Shown here: one piece after another, positions 1 through 10,201 of the stretch | Layout: every line of letters begins with the position of its first letter | Position numbering within the stretch: the stretch's first letter is position 1 | NCBI GenBank assembly: GCA_036897485.1 | Contig: JAYMTF010001440.1 | Coordinates: 1 to 23,380, forward strand | DNA length: 23,380 nt | Direction: 5' to 3' | Source: Pelargonium nanum | Lineage: Eukaryota > Streptophyta > Magnoliopsida > Geraniales > Geraniaceae | Translations under genes and position numbers: made by a program | Notes under the pieces: model-generated | What the model was told of the DNA's origin: nothing | Databases searched by the model: none | Seen by the model: the letters and a program-made list of their open reading frames with translations, nothing else

Positions 1-1745
1 AGGGAGGGAGAAGAGGCAAGAGTTGATGAGTCAAACCATGATGAAGAACCTGGGGTTGATGAAGAACCAATTGTTCAGAGGAATGAGGAAGAAGATGAAA
101 AAAGTGATAGGGAGAGTGTGTATCACTCTAGTAACAATGAGTGCAGTGTAAGAACTGGTAACTCTGAGTCTGATAGTAGTGAAGATGCTGCTCAGAGAGT
201 ACTTTTGCAGTGGCCACAGTATGATCCAAGTCAACCATTCTTGAATTTCAGATTGAGATTGGGGTTTGCAAGGCCCAAGGAGTTCAAAGAAGCCTTAAGT
301 AGGTATGCTCTAAAGAAACAAGTGGACTATAGGTTGACAAAAAACACAAAGAAGAAATTGTCTGTTGAATGCAAAGGAAGGGCTTGTGAGGATGGTCCAA
401 GATGTACTTGGAGAGTTTATGCTAGCTGACAGTCAACTGATAGAGTATTTAGAGTGAAGCAGTATACAAACAATCACTGTTGCAACCCTGCTTTGAAGAA
501 CGTGAGAGTTACAGCAAGTGTAATAGATCAATTCTTCAAGGACAGAATTGATGAAAACCCTAACGTTTTCTCTTAGCAACTTCACAAGCTGGTGAAGACT
601 CATTTGAGGACTCAAGTTCAACTTAGTAAGTGTATCAGAGCAAAGATGATGCATTATGAGGAGCATGTCAGGAAGGAGAAAGAAGAAATTTTTAAGTTAT
701 GGTCCTATGTGGCAGATTGGAGAGAGTCAAACCCTAGAAATAGTGTGTTTGTTCAAAGCCAAACACATGAAATCATTGGACTGCCCCAATTCAAGAGGAT
801 GTATGTGTGTTTGGCAGCTTGCAAGGAAGAGTTTTTGGCTGGTTGTAGAAGGTTTATTGGTGTGGACGGGTGCTTTTTGAAGGGGATATTGAAGGAAGAG
901 TTGTTCATAGCTATAGGGATTGATGCCAACAATCAAATGTTCCCTATAACTTGGGCTACTGTGGTGGTTGAGAACACTGACTCTTGGAAGTGGTTCCTCA
1001 AGCTGTTAACTGAAGACTTGCAAATGGATGATGAAGCTAGCTGGATCATCATATATGACCAACAAAAGATAACACGTAAAACTTTTTATTACTTGCATTG
1101 TCATTTGTACATTTTGCTTACCAAATATTCACTAATTGGTTCTATTTTGTGCAATGCTAGGGACTTATTATGAATGTCATTCATAATGTCATACTCGGGG
1201 CTCACCAGAGGATGTGTTGCCGACTTATTTATGCTAATTTGAGGAAGAAACATTGAGGGAAGAAATTGAAGAGAAGATTTTGGACATCAATTAAGGCTAC
1301 TTATTTTGAAAGTTTTAGGAGGTTAATATATGACATGACATTAAGTATGAGTGAGTCAGCTTTTGAGGACTTACTGTTTTTAGACCCTAAACATTGGGCT
1401 AGGGCAATGTTCCCAACTGAGGTTAAATGTGAAAATATAGACAATAACATGTGTGAGAGCTTTAATGCCACACTTATAGGTGCTAGAAGTAAGTGCATCA
1501 TTAGTTTGATGGAACATTTGAGGTTATATGTAGCCAAAAGAATGAGGAAGAAGATGCTATATAGTGAGAAATGGAAGTTTCGGTATAGTCTTAGGATAAA
1601 GAAAAGACTGAGCAAGAGTATGGAGCTTGCTTATGAATGGAATGTCATTTTCAAGTCTGATGTAGGATATGAGGTTGAGGGAAATGATGGTAAGAAGCAT
1701 GTTGTAAAATTAAATGACATAGCTTGCACTTTGTCAGTGAACTAA
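1..1745 (+). pseudogene. MuDR-type (MULE) transposase pseudogene, truncated at both ends
   Basis: This is the decayed gene of a plant Mutator-like DNA transposase, a nuclear enzyme that cuts and moves MULE elements. Frame 1 is open from the left window edge. It reads an acidic Glu/Asp/Ser-rich stretch, then a MuDR-type DNA-binding domain (about 211-540: FLNFRLRLGFARPKEFKEAL, then Cys-rich VECKGRACEDGPRCTWRVYAS), then a helical linker ending LSKCIRAK. The MULE catalytic domain follows, with FLAGCRRFIGVDGCFLKG, NNQMFPITWA, DSWKWFLKLL and a broken DQQKGL motif. After an intron the frame shifts to ARAMFPTEVKCENIDNNM and CESFN. Candidate acidic catalytic residues remain: Asp at 865-867, Asp at 1057-1059, and possibly Glu at 1455-1457. 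It is dead: in-frame stops lie at 427-429, 574-576 and 1254-1256, the intron donor is AT, and the C-terminus fails at the SWIM zinc finger. I see no terminal inverted repeat. Confidence 0.93.
1069..1160 (+). other. Spliceosomal intron relic in the MULE transposase, donor site mutated
   Basis: The transposase motif DQQKGL is split here. The left exon ends DQQK with AAG at 1066-1068, and the right exon resumes GLIMNVIHNVI from GGA at 1161. Removing these 92 bases restores a continuous phase-0 reading. The acceptor is a normal AG (GCTAG at 1156-1160) preceded by a T-rich tract. The donor reads AAAG|ATAACA where a working one would be AAAG|GTAACA, so a single G to A change explains it. A U12-type AT-AC intron is ruled out by the AG end. 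Confidence 0.72.
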
Positions 1746-1765
1746 GGGTGCCCGGGTCGATTTTT
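1735..1765. other. Boundary between MULE-derived DNA and gene-free organelle-like DNA
   Basis: In-frame homology stops after HVVKLNDIACT, whose Cys at 1725-1727 would be the first SWIM zinc ligand. A stop follows at 1743-1745. Shifting the frame gives a weak continuation (ELR, then VP) like the expected Trp-x-Leu-x-Gly-Val-Pro-Cys of SWIM fingers. The true edge may therefore lie a few codons past the stop, after a small deletion. CpG and TpG content changes here. There is no inverted repeat or target-site duplication to mark a clean transposition end. Confidence 0.5.
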
Positions 1766-4700
1766 ATTACTAGGAAAACCGTGAATACGAATAAAGGATT
1801 TGCCCTTTAAGGGTTGTTACACTAGTTCAATATCGTAGAGAAAGCTTGCAGTTTCAGAAATCTAATCAGTATAGATACGGGGAACCTAGATCTTGATAAA
1901 AAGGGGAGCTTGCACTAGCTACAGAATTAATGGGGCAGCTTCAAAAGAAGAAATAAGTAGAATATAGGGTACTCGGTCTAGAACTAAGAACTGATAGGAT
2001 CCTTTGACATAGTAACAACTCTTCCTTATTGAAAAGTGTTAAAAGTGCTTCATCAAAGAAGTTTTGAAAGTTTTAGAAAAACAGATACACATTTGCTATA
2101 TGGATAATATTTTAATCCCCTTTAAGCACTATACTACTAGGTATTAAGATCTTCGGTCTACTCCAGGATACAACAATACACCTGACACCAGGACTGTAAC
2201 TACAAAAGAGTTTTCTTGTAACGAATCATGAATTGCGCATTCTAGGTCTCTGGATTATAGCGCTGGCTTTAATGCATCTCTACCATATATGTATATTTTC
2301 CTGGGAAGATACTTCATTTTAAGGGAATCTAAAAGGAGTCTTTTTTTAGTAAAACCCTGCCATCTAATTGGCAATTTGTTTATTCGTAATATGATTACTT
2401 TGTACTCTACTAAAAAAACATCGGCCCAAAGCATAACACCACCCGTTCAAGTTGAGAGAATACTTTAGCTAATAACAGGGTTACGGAGACCCCCTTTTAG
2501 GACTACGACACCACAATTTTTTATTACATTACAAGTATTCCTTAGTATTTATTCTTTTTAGCTTTGGCTGGGTGTATTCCTACATCTATACCTGTATAGT
2601 ATGCCCTAAGTGTTCTATGTCCTATATATTCGACGTAATTAAGTGGGTTTTCTTGTAGCATACATTTTAAACGGGTTGTGTATAAAAAATCACAGACCTG
2701 AATAAGGAGTGGCTTCTACTGCTTCAATTATTTGTGTAACTATCTCGAATACTAGATTTCTTCTTTAGACCATATAATAAAGGAATCAAAACGGCTTAAA
2801 TTATACGCATGTGCGGAGTATGTATAACATGGGTCCCCTGAAGAATACGCTAAACTCAAAACCCCGTCCCCTTTTTATTACGGAGTTTCTTTCTTTTTTT
2901 AATAGCAGCTCGCCCCCGGGGAACCCTATAATCTAACCAAGAGGACTCCTTCCAATACTATACACTACTTTACATCCTTTAAGTAGACCTGGAATAAGCA
3001 GTAACCAAGTAACAGGCATTTAGTGAAATGGGAGCTCAATAAAAATGAGGAAAATACTCATCGGATAAAGAACTAAAGAATTCTTTCTAGGAATCTGAAG
3101 TCAAAGGCAGAGAATTCTATTCACCAGCAAAGTCTCTTAAAGAAGTTCTCACTCATATAGGGATAAAGCATTCTTGTAGTATTACGAAGCATCTACCTCT
3201 AAAAAAAGCTCGGAATTTTACCAATAAGATCCTAGAAACCCTTTTTCTATACGGGGAGGTTAGCACTTTTAGTTTAGTAAGGTTGGTTCTTATACTTTTA
3301 TTTAGTTCACTTGTTACTGCCGGTTTGTTTACAGTAGAGCCTAATTAATAAAAACTTATTAAATTTAGACTCACAAAAAACTTTATCTCCTGAAAGCATC
3401 AAAGGGAAAAACTAACCTATAGTTTAAACTGGGCATTCGTAATCCGTAATCCCGAGATTCTATATTTTTCCCGGACACCGAAAGACTTCTACATAAGAAA
3501 CTTCTTTACGAGACTGACAACTAAGGAGTAAGTCCTCTTTTGTAGAATACATAATTGAGATTCTTTGAATTCATATCCACGGGGGCCTCTATTACGAGGA
3601 AGCTTAAGCAAGACAAAGAAGATATAGCTAAATAAGGGTTACCTATAAAAGGTATAAAAATCCGTGTAAATATAGATTTAATTCTTTTATCGGAAGTAGT
3701 TACAATACTAAGGAGCAGTAAATACACTAAACACTAAATCTGATGTGGGCCCTTGCTTTTTACTATAAGCTTTATCAAACTTTTCTCTTTAAGGTCCTTG
3801 CGGAGTAACCCTCTTCAAAGCTATTTTGAGAAGTTTTAGCTCCTGTTAAGTAAACTTTTTATGCTCGAAATTTATTTATATATATTCCGGGTTTACTAGA
3901 GTCACTGTATTTGAACTTCTAAGGGGTCCTATATAAGCCTGGGTTTTGTATCTATTATTTGCAATGCGTAAAGTTTCCTTTTTTATAGAAGAACATTTAA
4001 ATAAAAGGGCCCTTCTTATATGTTTATATTTGTAGTTTCAAGACCCGCTATAAAGTTAACACAACTGTTAGGACTCCTAACTCTTTACGAACCCTACAAG
4101 GCGTGCCGCTTTAATTACTATAATACTGAGGGAATCCTTTTTTAACTCGAATTTTCGAGAAAGAAAATTGTAGAGGGACAATAAGCAGGGTAATAAGACG
4201 TCACTTTGATATAGCTGTATTTTAAAAAAGGTAACGTAATTTTTGGCGGATCTCCAATTAAGCAGTAGAACGATACATTATATTATTAGAAGGATTCTGG
4301 TATCAAGACCCTGCTTCCCTAATTTACTCTCTTCAGTGCGATATAAATAAGGGTTTACTCTATAGTAGGCAGGGGTACTAAAGGGTATTTAACTAAATAT
4401 AGAAATTCCGCTGTTTCACTAGGGTATGGTATTTTATCTGGTTTAGATTATAGACCCGCTTTAGGTTAAGCTAATATAAGTAACTCAAAAATTACCTTTC
4501 AATAAACGGCTGCAGTCAACAGGGCTCCACTTGGTTAAAATAGAGTATTACTCTTGTTTTCAATTAAAAGCAATAACAGGAGCCCCCTAGCTGGGTTAGG
4601 CGAACATATATTGGTAGTTAATAGCTTGAATCTGTACTTCAAGAGTCCTCTTAACCTCTTTGATCTTATATTCAGCACTGTCAAGCGAGTTGAAAGTATG

Positions 4701-5853
4701 ATATACAAGTAGTATAACTAACGAACCGAAATTGATTTAAAATCTTTAACTTGAATAGCTGCACTTAATTTCTTAAATAACTAAGCTGTGAGGGGTCCCT
4801 AGAATAAAAAGAACTATACAATACAAATTCCTTTTTCAGCAGAGTAACTCGTTTTTTGAGGAATCTCTGCTACTTTTAGAGGTTTTATTTGATCTACTTT
4901 GTGCATTAGGTTCCCCCTTTATTGAATTCCCTTTTTGGTACTTTTATAAATCTCCACTTCCCACATTCTTCTTATATTGTAAATTTATACGCACGCTTCA
5001 AGAACCTATAAAAGTGGCTTTTCAGTAACTTTTTTAGAACTCTAAATCTAATTTAGTAGAAAAGCATTGTTAAAATAGGGTATACCAACTCGAGAGTCAG
5101 GCCTACCCCGTTCTGGAACTCCGGTATTGTCCAATTAAATTATAACCAAACCTCTTCTAATATACTAAGCAAACTTTTTTCTAAAATTAGGAAAGAGAAA
5201 CCCCTAACTGCTTTAATTTGAACTCGGCACCTCCTCACAAAAATTAAGAAATGTAAAAAGTTATTGAGCAAGAGTTTTCCCATTTATCAGGTAGCCTTTG
5301 CCGTTCAGGGGTATAAACTAAGAAATTCTAAACTTAGTGGCATCTGTTTGATATTGTACTTCAAAAACTAATTGGGAATAATTTCTTACTTACACAGAGT
5401 AGTAGCTCTGCTCTTAAAAAATAAAGGAGTTACAGTAATTACTAAAAAAAGTACCCATTAAATTTGCTTCACTTTTTCTTAAAGTTTTCCCTGTAGTCAT
5501 AAGTACTTTTTTATGTGCGTATCCTTTAGGGGTGTCTCTAAGAGAAGAGTAAGCCCTTGAATTACCGGAATCTCTTCAAGTAAATAAATATTAAGACATC
5601 AAATTAATTCAAAACCTTTTGTACTCCCGTTTAGGAGTATTTCCTCTTAAAGTAAACCTTACAAAGTAAGTTGCTTATGCTCATAACCTTTGTGTTTAAT
5701 AGCCAAATTGAGGGAATAACAGAGAGTTTACCCTATAACTGACTGCCGAAAAAGAGCCTTCCCTTTACCCATTATGCCTTGACTTCTCAAAAGCAGGCAC
5801 TCGAAATTTATAGGATTCCTTGATCTTAATCCTGAAATTAAAAGAAAGCGCTC

Positions 5854-5873
5854 TTTGTAATAGTTTGTAATAG
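5854..5873. repeat. Perfect 10-base tandem duplication
   Basis: TTTGTAATAG occurs twice head to tail (5854-5863 and 5864-5873) and is followed by a partial TAATA copy. This fits replication slippage; no function is suggested. Confidence 0.85.
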
Positions 5874-5948
5874 TAATACTCCCGAGCCTCTAAAATGAAT
5901 TAATAAAAAACCTCCTAAAATTCTTAAAAAGGAAAAATCAATAAATCA

Positions 5949-5996
5949 TACGACAGACACGTCAAACTGTCGATAAAGCTCACGAAAACGGCCGTA
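5949..5996. other. Short CpG-rich patch with an inverted repeat and a palindrome
   Basis: Six CpG dinucleotides fall within about 48 bases, far denser than in the surrounding DNA. CGACAG (5951-5956) and CTGTCG (5967-5972) form a 6-bp stem with a 10-base loop. ACGGCCGT (5988-5995) is a perfect 8-base palindrome. The patch could be a small foreign insertion, or part of an old structured RNA or gene. I cannot assign it. Confidence 0.45.
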
Positions 5997-8935
5997 CAAC
6001 AAGTTTCTTTAATCTAGCTGTACCCCCCATCTCCTAGTATAACTGCCTTAATTAATGCATATTATAGTTAAAGGACTCTCGATTTAGTTTAATAAAAGAT
6101 GGTTTCAGTTTATGCCGTCAGGTAGAGTCTTTCTTCCCTTTCCCTTGCCTTATACTCCAAATAGTACAAATGAAACTAACTTAAGGAAAGCTCCCTTTTT
6201 ATATTAAGAATTCCTACTTTCTGGATTTACTGGGTCCTATCGTAAGCATATAAACTTCTGAATATAAGAATACCGAATTCTCTCTATTTTGAAGAATCTG
6301 TATAGAAAAGAAACCTAAGGGTATGATATTCTGGATTACCAAAAGCAGCAGAAACAATACAAAGTATGAACCCTTGGAATTGGCTCTTTCCTGATTTGAA
6401 AGCGATCAAGTTAACAAAGGTAAAACAAAATATTATAGAACCTAATTTGGGCATTTTAAACCAGATAAAGGGCTGTCAGGCTTTAGTAAAATTTATATAA
6501 ACTGGGATTCCCTTAATTTGTTTACTGGGTAAGACAGACTTATAGGTATTTAAGAGAGAAGTAAGCTTTATACCTCTTTCTATTTTAGTTGTACTAGGGA
6601 TATAAGCAACTTTATAATATCTCAAATATGATTTGTGTACTAACCAAAAGGAGACCCTTAAGAACTTCCCCCTTAAACTTTATCGGACTGGGTCGAATCC
6701 TTAAACTTGTAAAAACACTCCTTTAAATATAAAAAAATAGTTACAAAAGATATGCTAAATTATTGCTTAATTATAGAAACTGAAGAGAAACCACTGAAAT
6801 TTAAATACTGACTTTGTCAATAGTAAGATTAGAACGCACTGTTCTGTATAAAACTTTAACTTTCTTGTACCGGAACCCTATTTGGGGGTTTTGGAAAACA
6901 AATTCCGGAGTGCTTAGAGCACCTGAAAAATTGCTATTCAAAGGAGTCGGAGCTTTTTTGTATACCATACTGTAGATAACAAACAATCTAAAGCTTTAAA
7001 GTAGAAAATTTTCTAGACCAGGAGTTATAAGAAATACGGATAACCCCTCAGGGAATACTATAGCTAGTGCTAGCAGACTTTAAAGAGAAAGCTTTTTTGA
7101 ATACTCCACAAAGGCAAGATATATTTTTGTAAATAATAACTCAGACTCCCGCGGGAGGGTTAATGAATATAAGTTCCAATTAGAACTTAATATAAGTAAT
7201 TGTATTATAAGTTGACTTACTGAAAAAAAGAAGTAGGTAATACCCTGCCTATGCTAAAGTATAAAAGAATCTCCATCGCACAGGTCATAACCCAAAAGCA
7301 GAGTTTAAAGCTTTCTGTTTCTGCAATGAAGTTAAGGAAAGGCTGACTACTGAGGGTCGAGAAAAAGCCCGTAGTAATAAAGTAGAATTTAACCTATAAC
7401 ATTCCTTAGATTTAGTACCTATTAATATTATATGAATTATATAAGCGGGGTGTACTATTGTATATTACATGTGTAAGTAATATAAATCAGAGCTCAAAAT
7501 CATATAAGGGGTTTTAAAGTTAGTTTAAAGTTATCTAAGAGAAGAGTTTTTGTCACTAAAAGGGGGATATCTGAAGGCCCCTATACTCATCAGCAGTAAT
7601 AAAGTACTCCATTTTAAAAGTATTGCCAAGGAGTTATTAATCTCAACTCAGAACAGCTTACAATATCAAGACCTCTGCCCCAAAGAATCAAGGAATAGCA
7701 ATAATAATAAGAAAGTCTCCTTTAAGCGGGTTGACATCTAAATTACGTTAGAAAGTATCTTGTTTCGTTAAGTAACATTTTATTAAAGAAATGGAACGCA
7801 TTTCATTACTATGTTATGCAAAAATCTGAGTACCTGGGTTCTTAATATGGAAATTATGTTCTTGCTTGAACGGGCCCTCCTAACCCTGTGTTTACTAGAT
7901 ATCTTTTTAAAAAAAGACATTGAAGCTTATACCACAACCTTCTCATATATCCTCTTACAGTAAAATATTGGCATAACTATATAATTAAACTTCAGGGACT
8001 TGTCAATGGTAAATAATCTAAAAGATGCCCTTTTTATGGAATTCTCTTTAAGTTTTCAGTGGTAGGAGAGTGAACTGCCCTCGCTAGGGCTCCTATAACA
8101 AAAAGGTAGAGTTGTATAAGGGAAATCCTCCAAACTAATTAAGGATATTCCACAAGCTGTGAACATGAATCTACAATACCCGGAAACTTGTGATTAAAAA
8201 GCAGCTACTTCTAATTCAACGGTAGCCTATACTTGTATTTTTTTCCTTATGTAATGTTTTCCTTCCCATATTTTTGCTCGAATAATGAGCCTGGCAAAAG
8301 TTTATGCTTAAAAGTAGCTAAAATTTACCATATCCCTCACATCTAGATGAAACTCTATATGTATAATAGCTTTGGAATCCTGCCCTAAATAAGGAACCCC
8401 AACAATACAAACTCTCATATAAGTAGAGCGAGTCTACAAGGGCAATAAAGTGCTTTTAAGCCTCTTAACTATACCGCGGGGTGCTTTAAACTCTCTGCGT
8501 AAAAGTCCTAGTAAGATTTGTAGCATACATATAAATAAAGGCGCAGACCGGCTAAACTAGGAAGGAATATCATAGTCTAATTTAATTTTCAAGGATATAG
8601 GAACTTTTCTTAATAAATTGCTTATAACGGAACTAAACTACTGGGGAATAATTCCTCTCTTATTAGAGAATCCCGAGTTACACCTACTAAATTTAATAAA
8701 AGTTTTACCTACCCCAATCTACTTACTTCAGAAGGACTTATAATGACAAAAAGACAAAAGCGGCTCCTTAATTATGGGATTCCCTCAAGTAGCAGATTAA
8801 GAAAGTAAGCTTCAAAAACTGAGTAATGTAGGGTATATGACTAAAAAGCGCATTCCTTAGTAAAAAATGGGGTAATTTTAGAAACTGTAAAACACAGAAC
8901 GCAGTAGATTTTTAAGGATGTCCAGTGGTTCAAAA

Positions 8936-10054
8936 TTATTAGTTATTTAGTTTTAGAAAAGAGACTTGTTTGTTTGACCGATTAATACTATCCAAGTAGA
9001 AAGATTTTATTCCCTTGAATATTTTTTAAGAATGGAGGATAGCGTAGGTATTTCGTATTGTGGTTTCAGTTCCTGAATTTTGAAGTGAAAGGGGTTGCTT
9101 GTTCCTGTGTATTTTAGTTAAGGGTAATTTAGTAAGGAATATCTGAAATGGAAGAGTCTAGCTAAGAGGTTAGGTATTGGTACAGCTACAAGGATTACAG
9201 AAATAGTTAAGAGTTTAGCTATGATTAGGATAAAGAATTTCAAAGTTTAGTTATAGCTATAAAATACAGATAGAGTATAAGGAAAACGCATTAACAACGA
9301 GTAATGAACTTCTTAGAAAGCCCGGAAAAGCTAAAATAAGGGAAGGTAGATTCATATATTTCTTAGTCTTAAAGTGTTTTTAGTCTTAGTAATAGGCATA
9401 TATTCATTATTGAACAGGGAACCCTAGAAACTAGCAACTGAATTAGAATCTATCTTATTAGTTTGGAATAGTTAAGTAAGGACTAGTTATTATAGAAGTA
9501 AAAAAGTAACTAGAATCTTTTTTGAACCCCAAGGGCTGCAAAACAAGGGGAATGAAAATCACTTAAAGAAAGAGTTTCTTTGCTTGTACTCTTGAAAGCC
9601 CTTCTGAAAGCTAGTGAAAAGTGCAAAGAATGAGCTAGAAAGTACCTACCCGATTCTGACTTTAGAAATATCTGTTAGAACGCTTGTTAAATCTTTCCTG
9701 GAAAGAACTAGAATGCAAGGGTTTCCATCAAGTCGTCCTAGTCTAACAAAGAATTGAGAGCACGAAAAGGAAAGCTCAAAAAAATGAGAAAAGAATAGCT
9801 TATATAGAATGACTTTCAATTTGACCCTTTTATATCTCTAAGTTAAGTTTCGTAGATGTCTTAAAGAGTTTATTAACAGATTAGACAGATTAGAAAGAAA
9901 AGTACGTCAATACTAATTTGAGATGATGTACGCGGGTTCGAATCTTATTATTCTAGCGAACAGTGTCTTTTAAATGACTTATATAGAAGAAATTAGAAGA
10001 AATCTTTCTCTTTCTTCTTTGTCTTTTAGTAGAGCTATCAAGTATATCCCCACT
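8936..10054. other. Purine-leaning spacer, no gene recognised
   Basis: The plus strand here is richer in A and G and poorer in C than before it, with many AAG, GAAAG and TTAG elements of the kind seen in plant mitochondrial spacers. Between about 9130 and 9290 it contains loosely repeated phrases built on TAGTTA, TTAGG and ACAG. These resemble the repeat-like stretch at 15.33-15.46 kb, but the match is too loose to call. A lone tRNA-like T-arm (GGGTTCGAATC at about 9934-9944) has no accompanying cloverleaf. A 9-base tandem duplication lies at 9876-9893. Confidence 0.45.
9876..9893. repeat. Perfect 9-base tandem duplication
   Basis: ACAGATTAG occurs twice head to tail (9876-9884 and 9885-9893). 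This is probably slippage. Confidence 0.85.
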
Positions 10055-10129
10055 CGGAATAATTATAATTCTTTGGTAGAGCAAAGGACTGAGAATCCTT
10101 TTTTCGTAGGTTCAACTTCCTTTCAAGCA
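10055..10129 (+). pseudogene. trnF-like tRNA relic with anticodon GAG
   Basis: Bases 10078-10100 match the D-stem, anticodon arm and loop of plant organellar trnF-GAA, as I know it, with one difference. The anticodon stem is perfect: AAGGA (10084-10088) with TCCTT (10096-10100) around loop CTGAGAA. The anticodon at 10091-10093 is GAG rather than GAA, that is leucine rather than phenylalanine. The rest has decayed. The T-arm reads GTAGG-TTCAACT-TCCTT and pairs poorly, and the 5' acceptor strand is not convincing. An ATG-started 75-codon open frame (9974-10201) runs through it, but its middle (EQRTENP) is just the tRNA translated. A relic is much likelier than a working tRNA. Confidence 0.5.
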
Positions 10130-10201
10130 GTAGTTTCTGGAAAGTTTAATATGCACCACTTCCTAATTCGAGAGAGAGATTCTGTCATCTATCAAACCTG
10201 A

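Larger units (their letters stand above)
1766..8935. other. Gene-free AT-rich stretch, no recognisable gene
   Basis: I find no protein gene, rRNA, intact tRNA or mobile element in these 7.2 kb. Open frames are short and lack any family motif; the longer ones (minus 3521-3727 and 6801-6986, plus 7550-7741) read as chance. TAA and TAG are very frequent in all frames. The DNA has homopurine and homopyrimidine runs such as CCTTT and AAAGG, typical of plant mitochondrial spacers. Content that can be pointed to is a 10-base tandem duplication at 5854-5873 and a CpG-rich patch near 5949-5996. Very diverged organelle fragments could have been missed. Confidence 0.6.

Noticed and set aside
1746-2400. 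Terminal inverted repeat or 9-bp target duplication closing the MULE
   Set aside because: The transposase is cut inside its zinc finger, so no MULE terminus is expected here and none was seen.
6801-6986. 61-codon minus-strand frame with protein-like composition
   Set aside because: There is no ATG at the frame start and no motif, and the surroundings are stop-dense spacer.
9891-9956. tRNA-like T-arm GGGTTCGAATC with a possible acceptor pairing (TAGAAAG with TATTCTA)
   Set aside because: No anticodon stem or D-stem can be formed in the 66 bases, and the T-stem pairs poorly.
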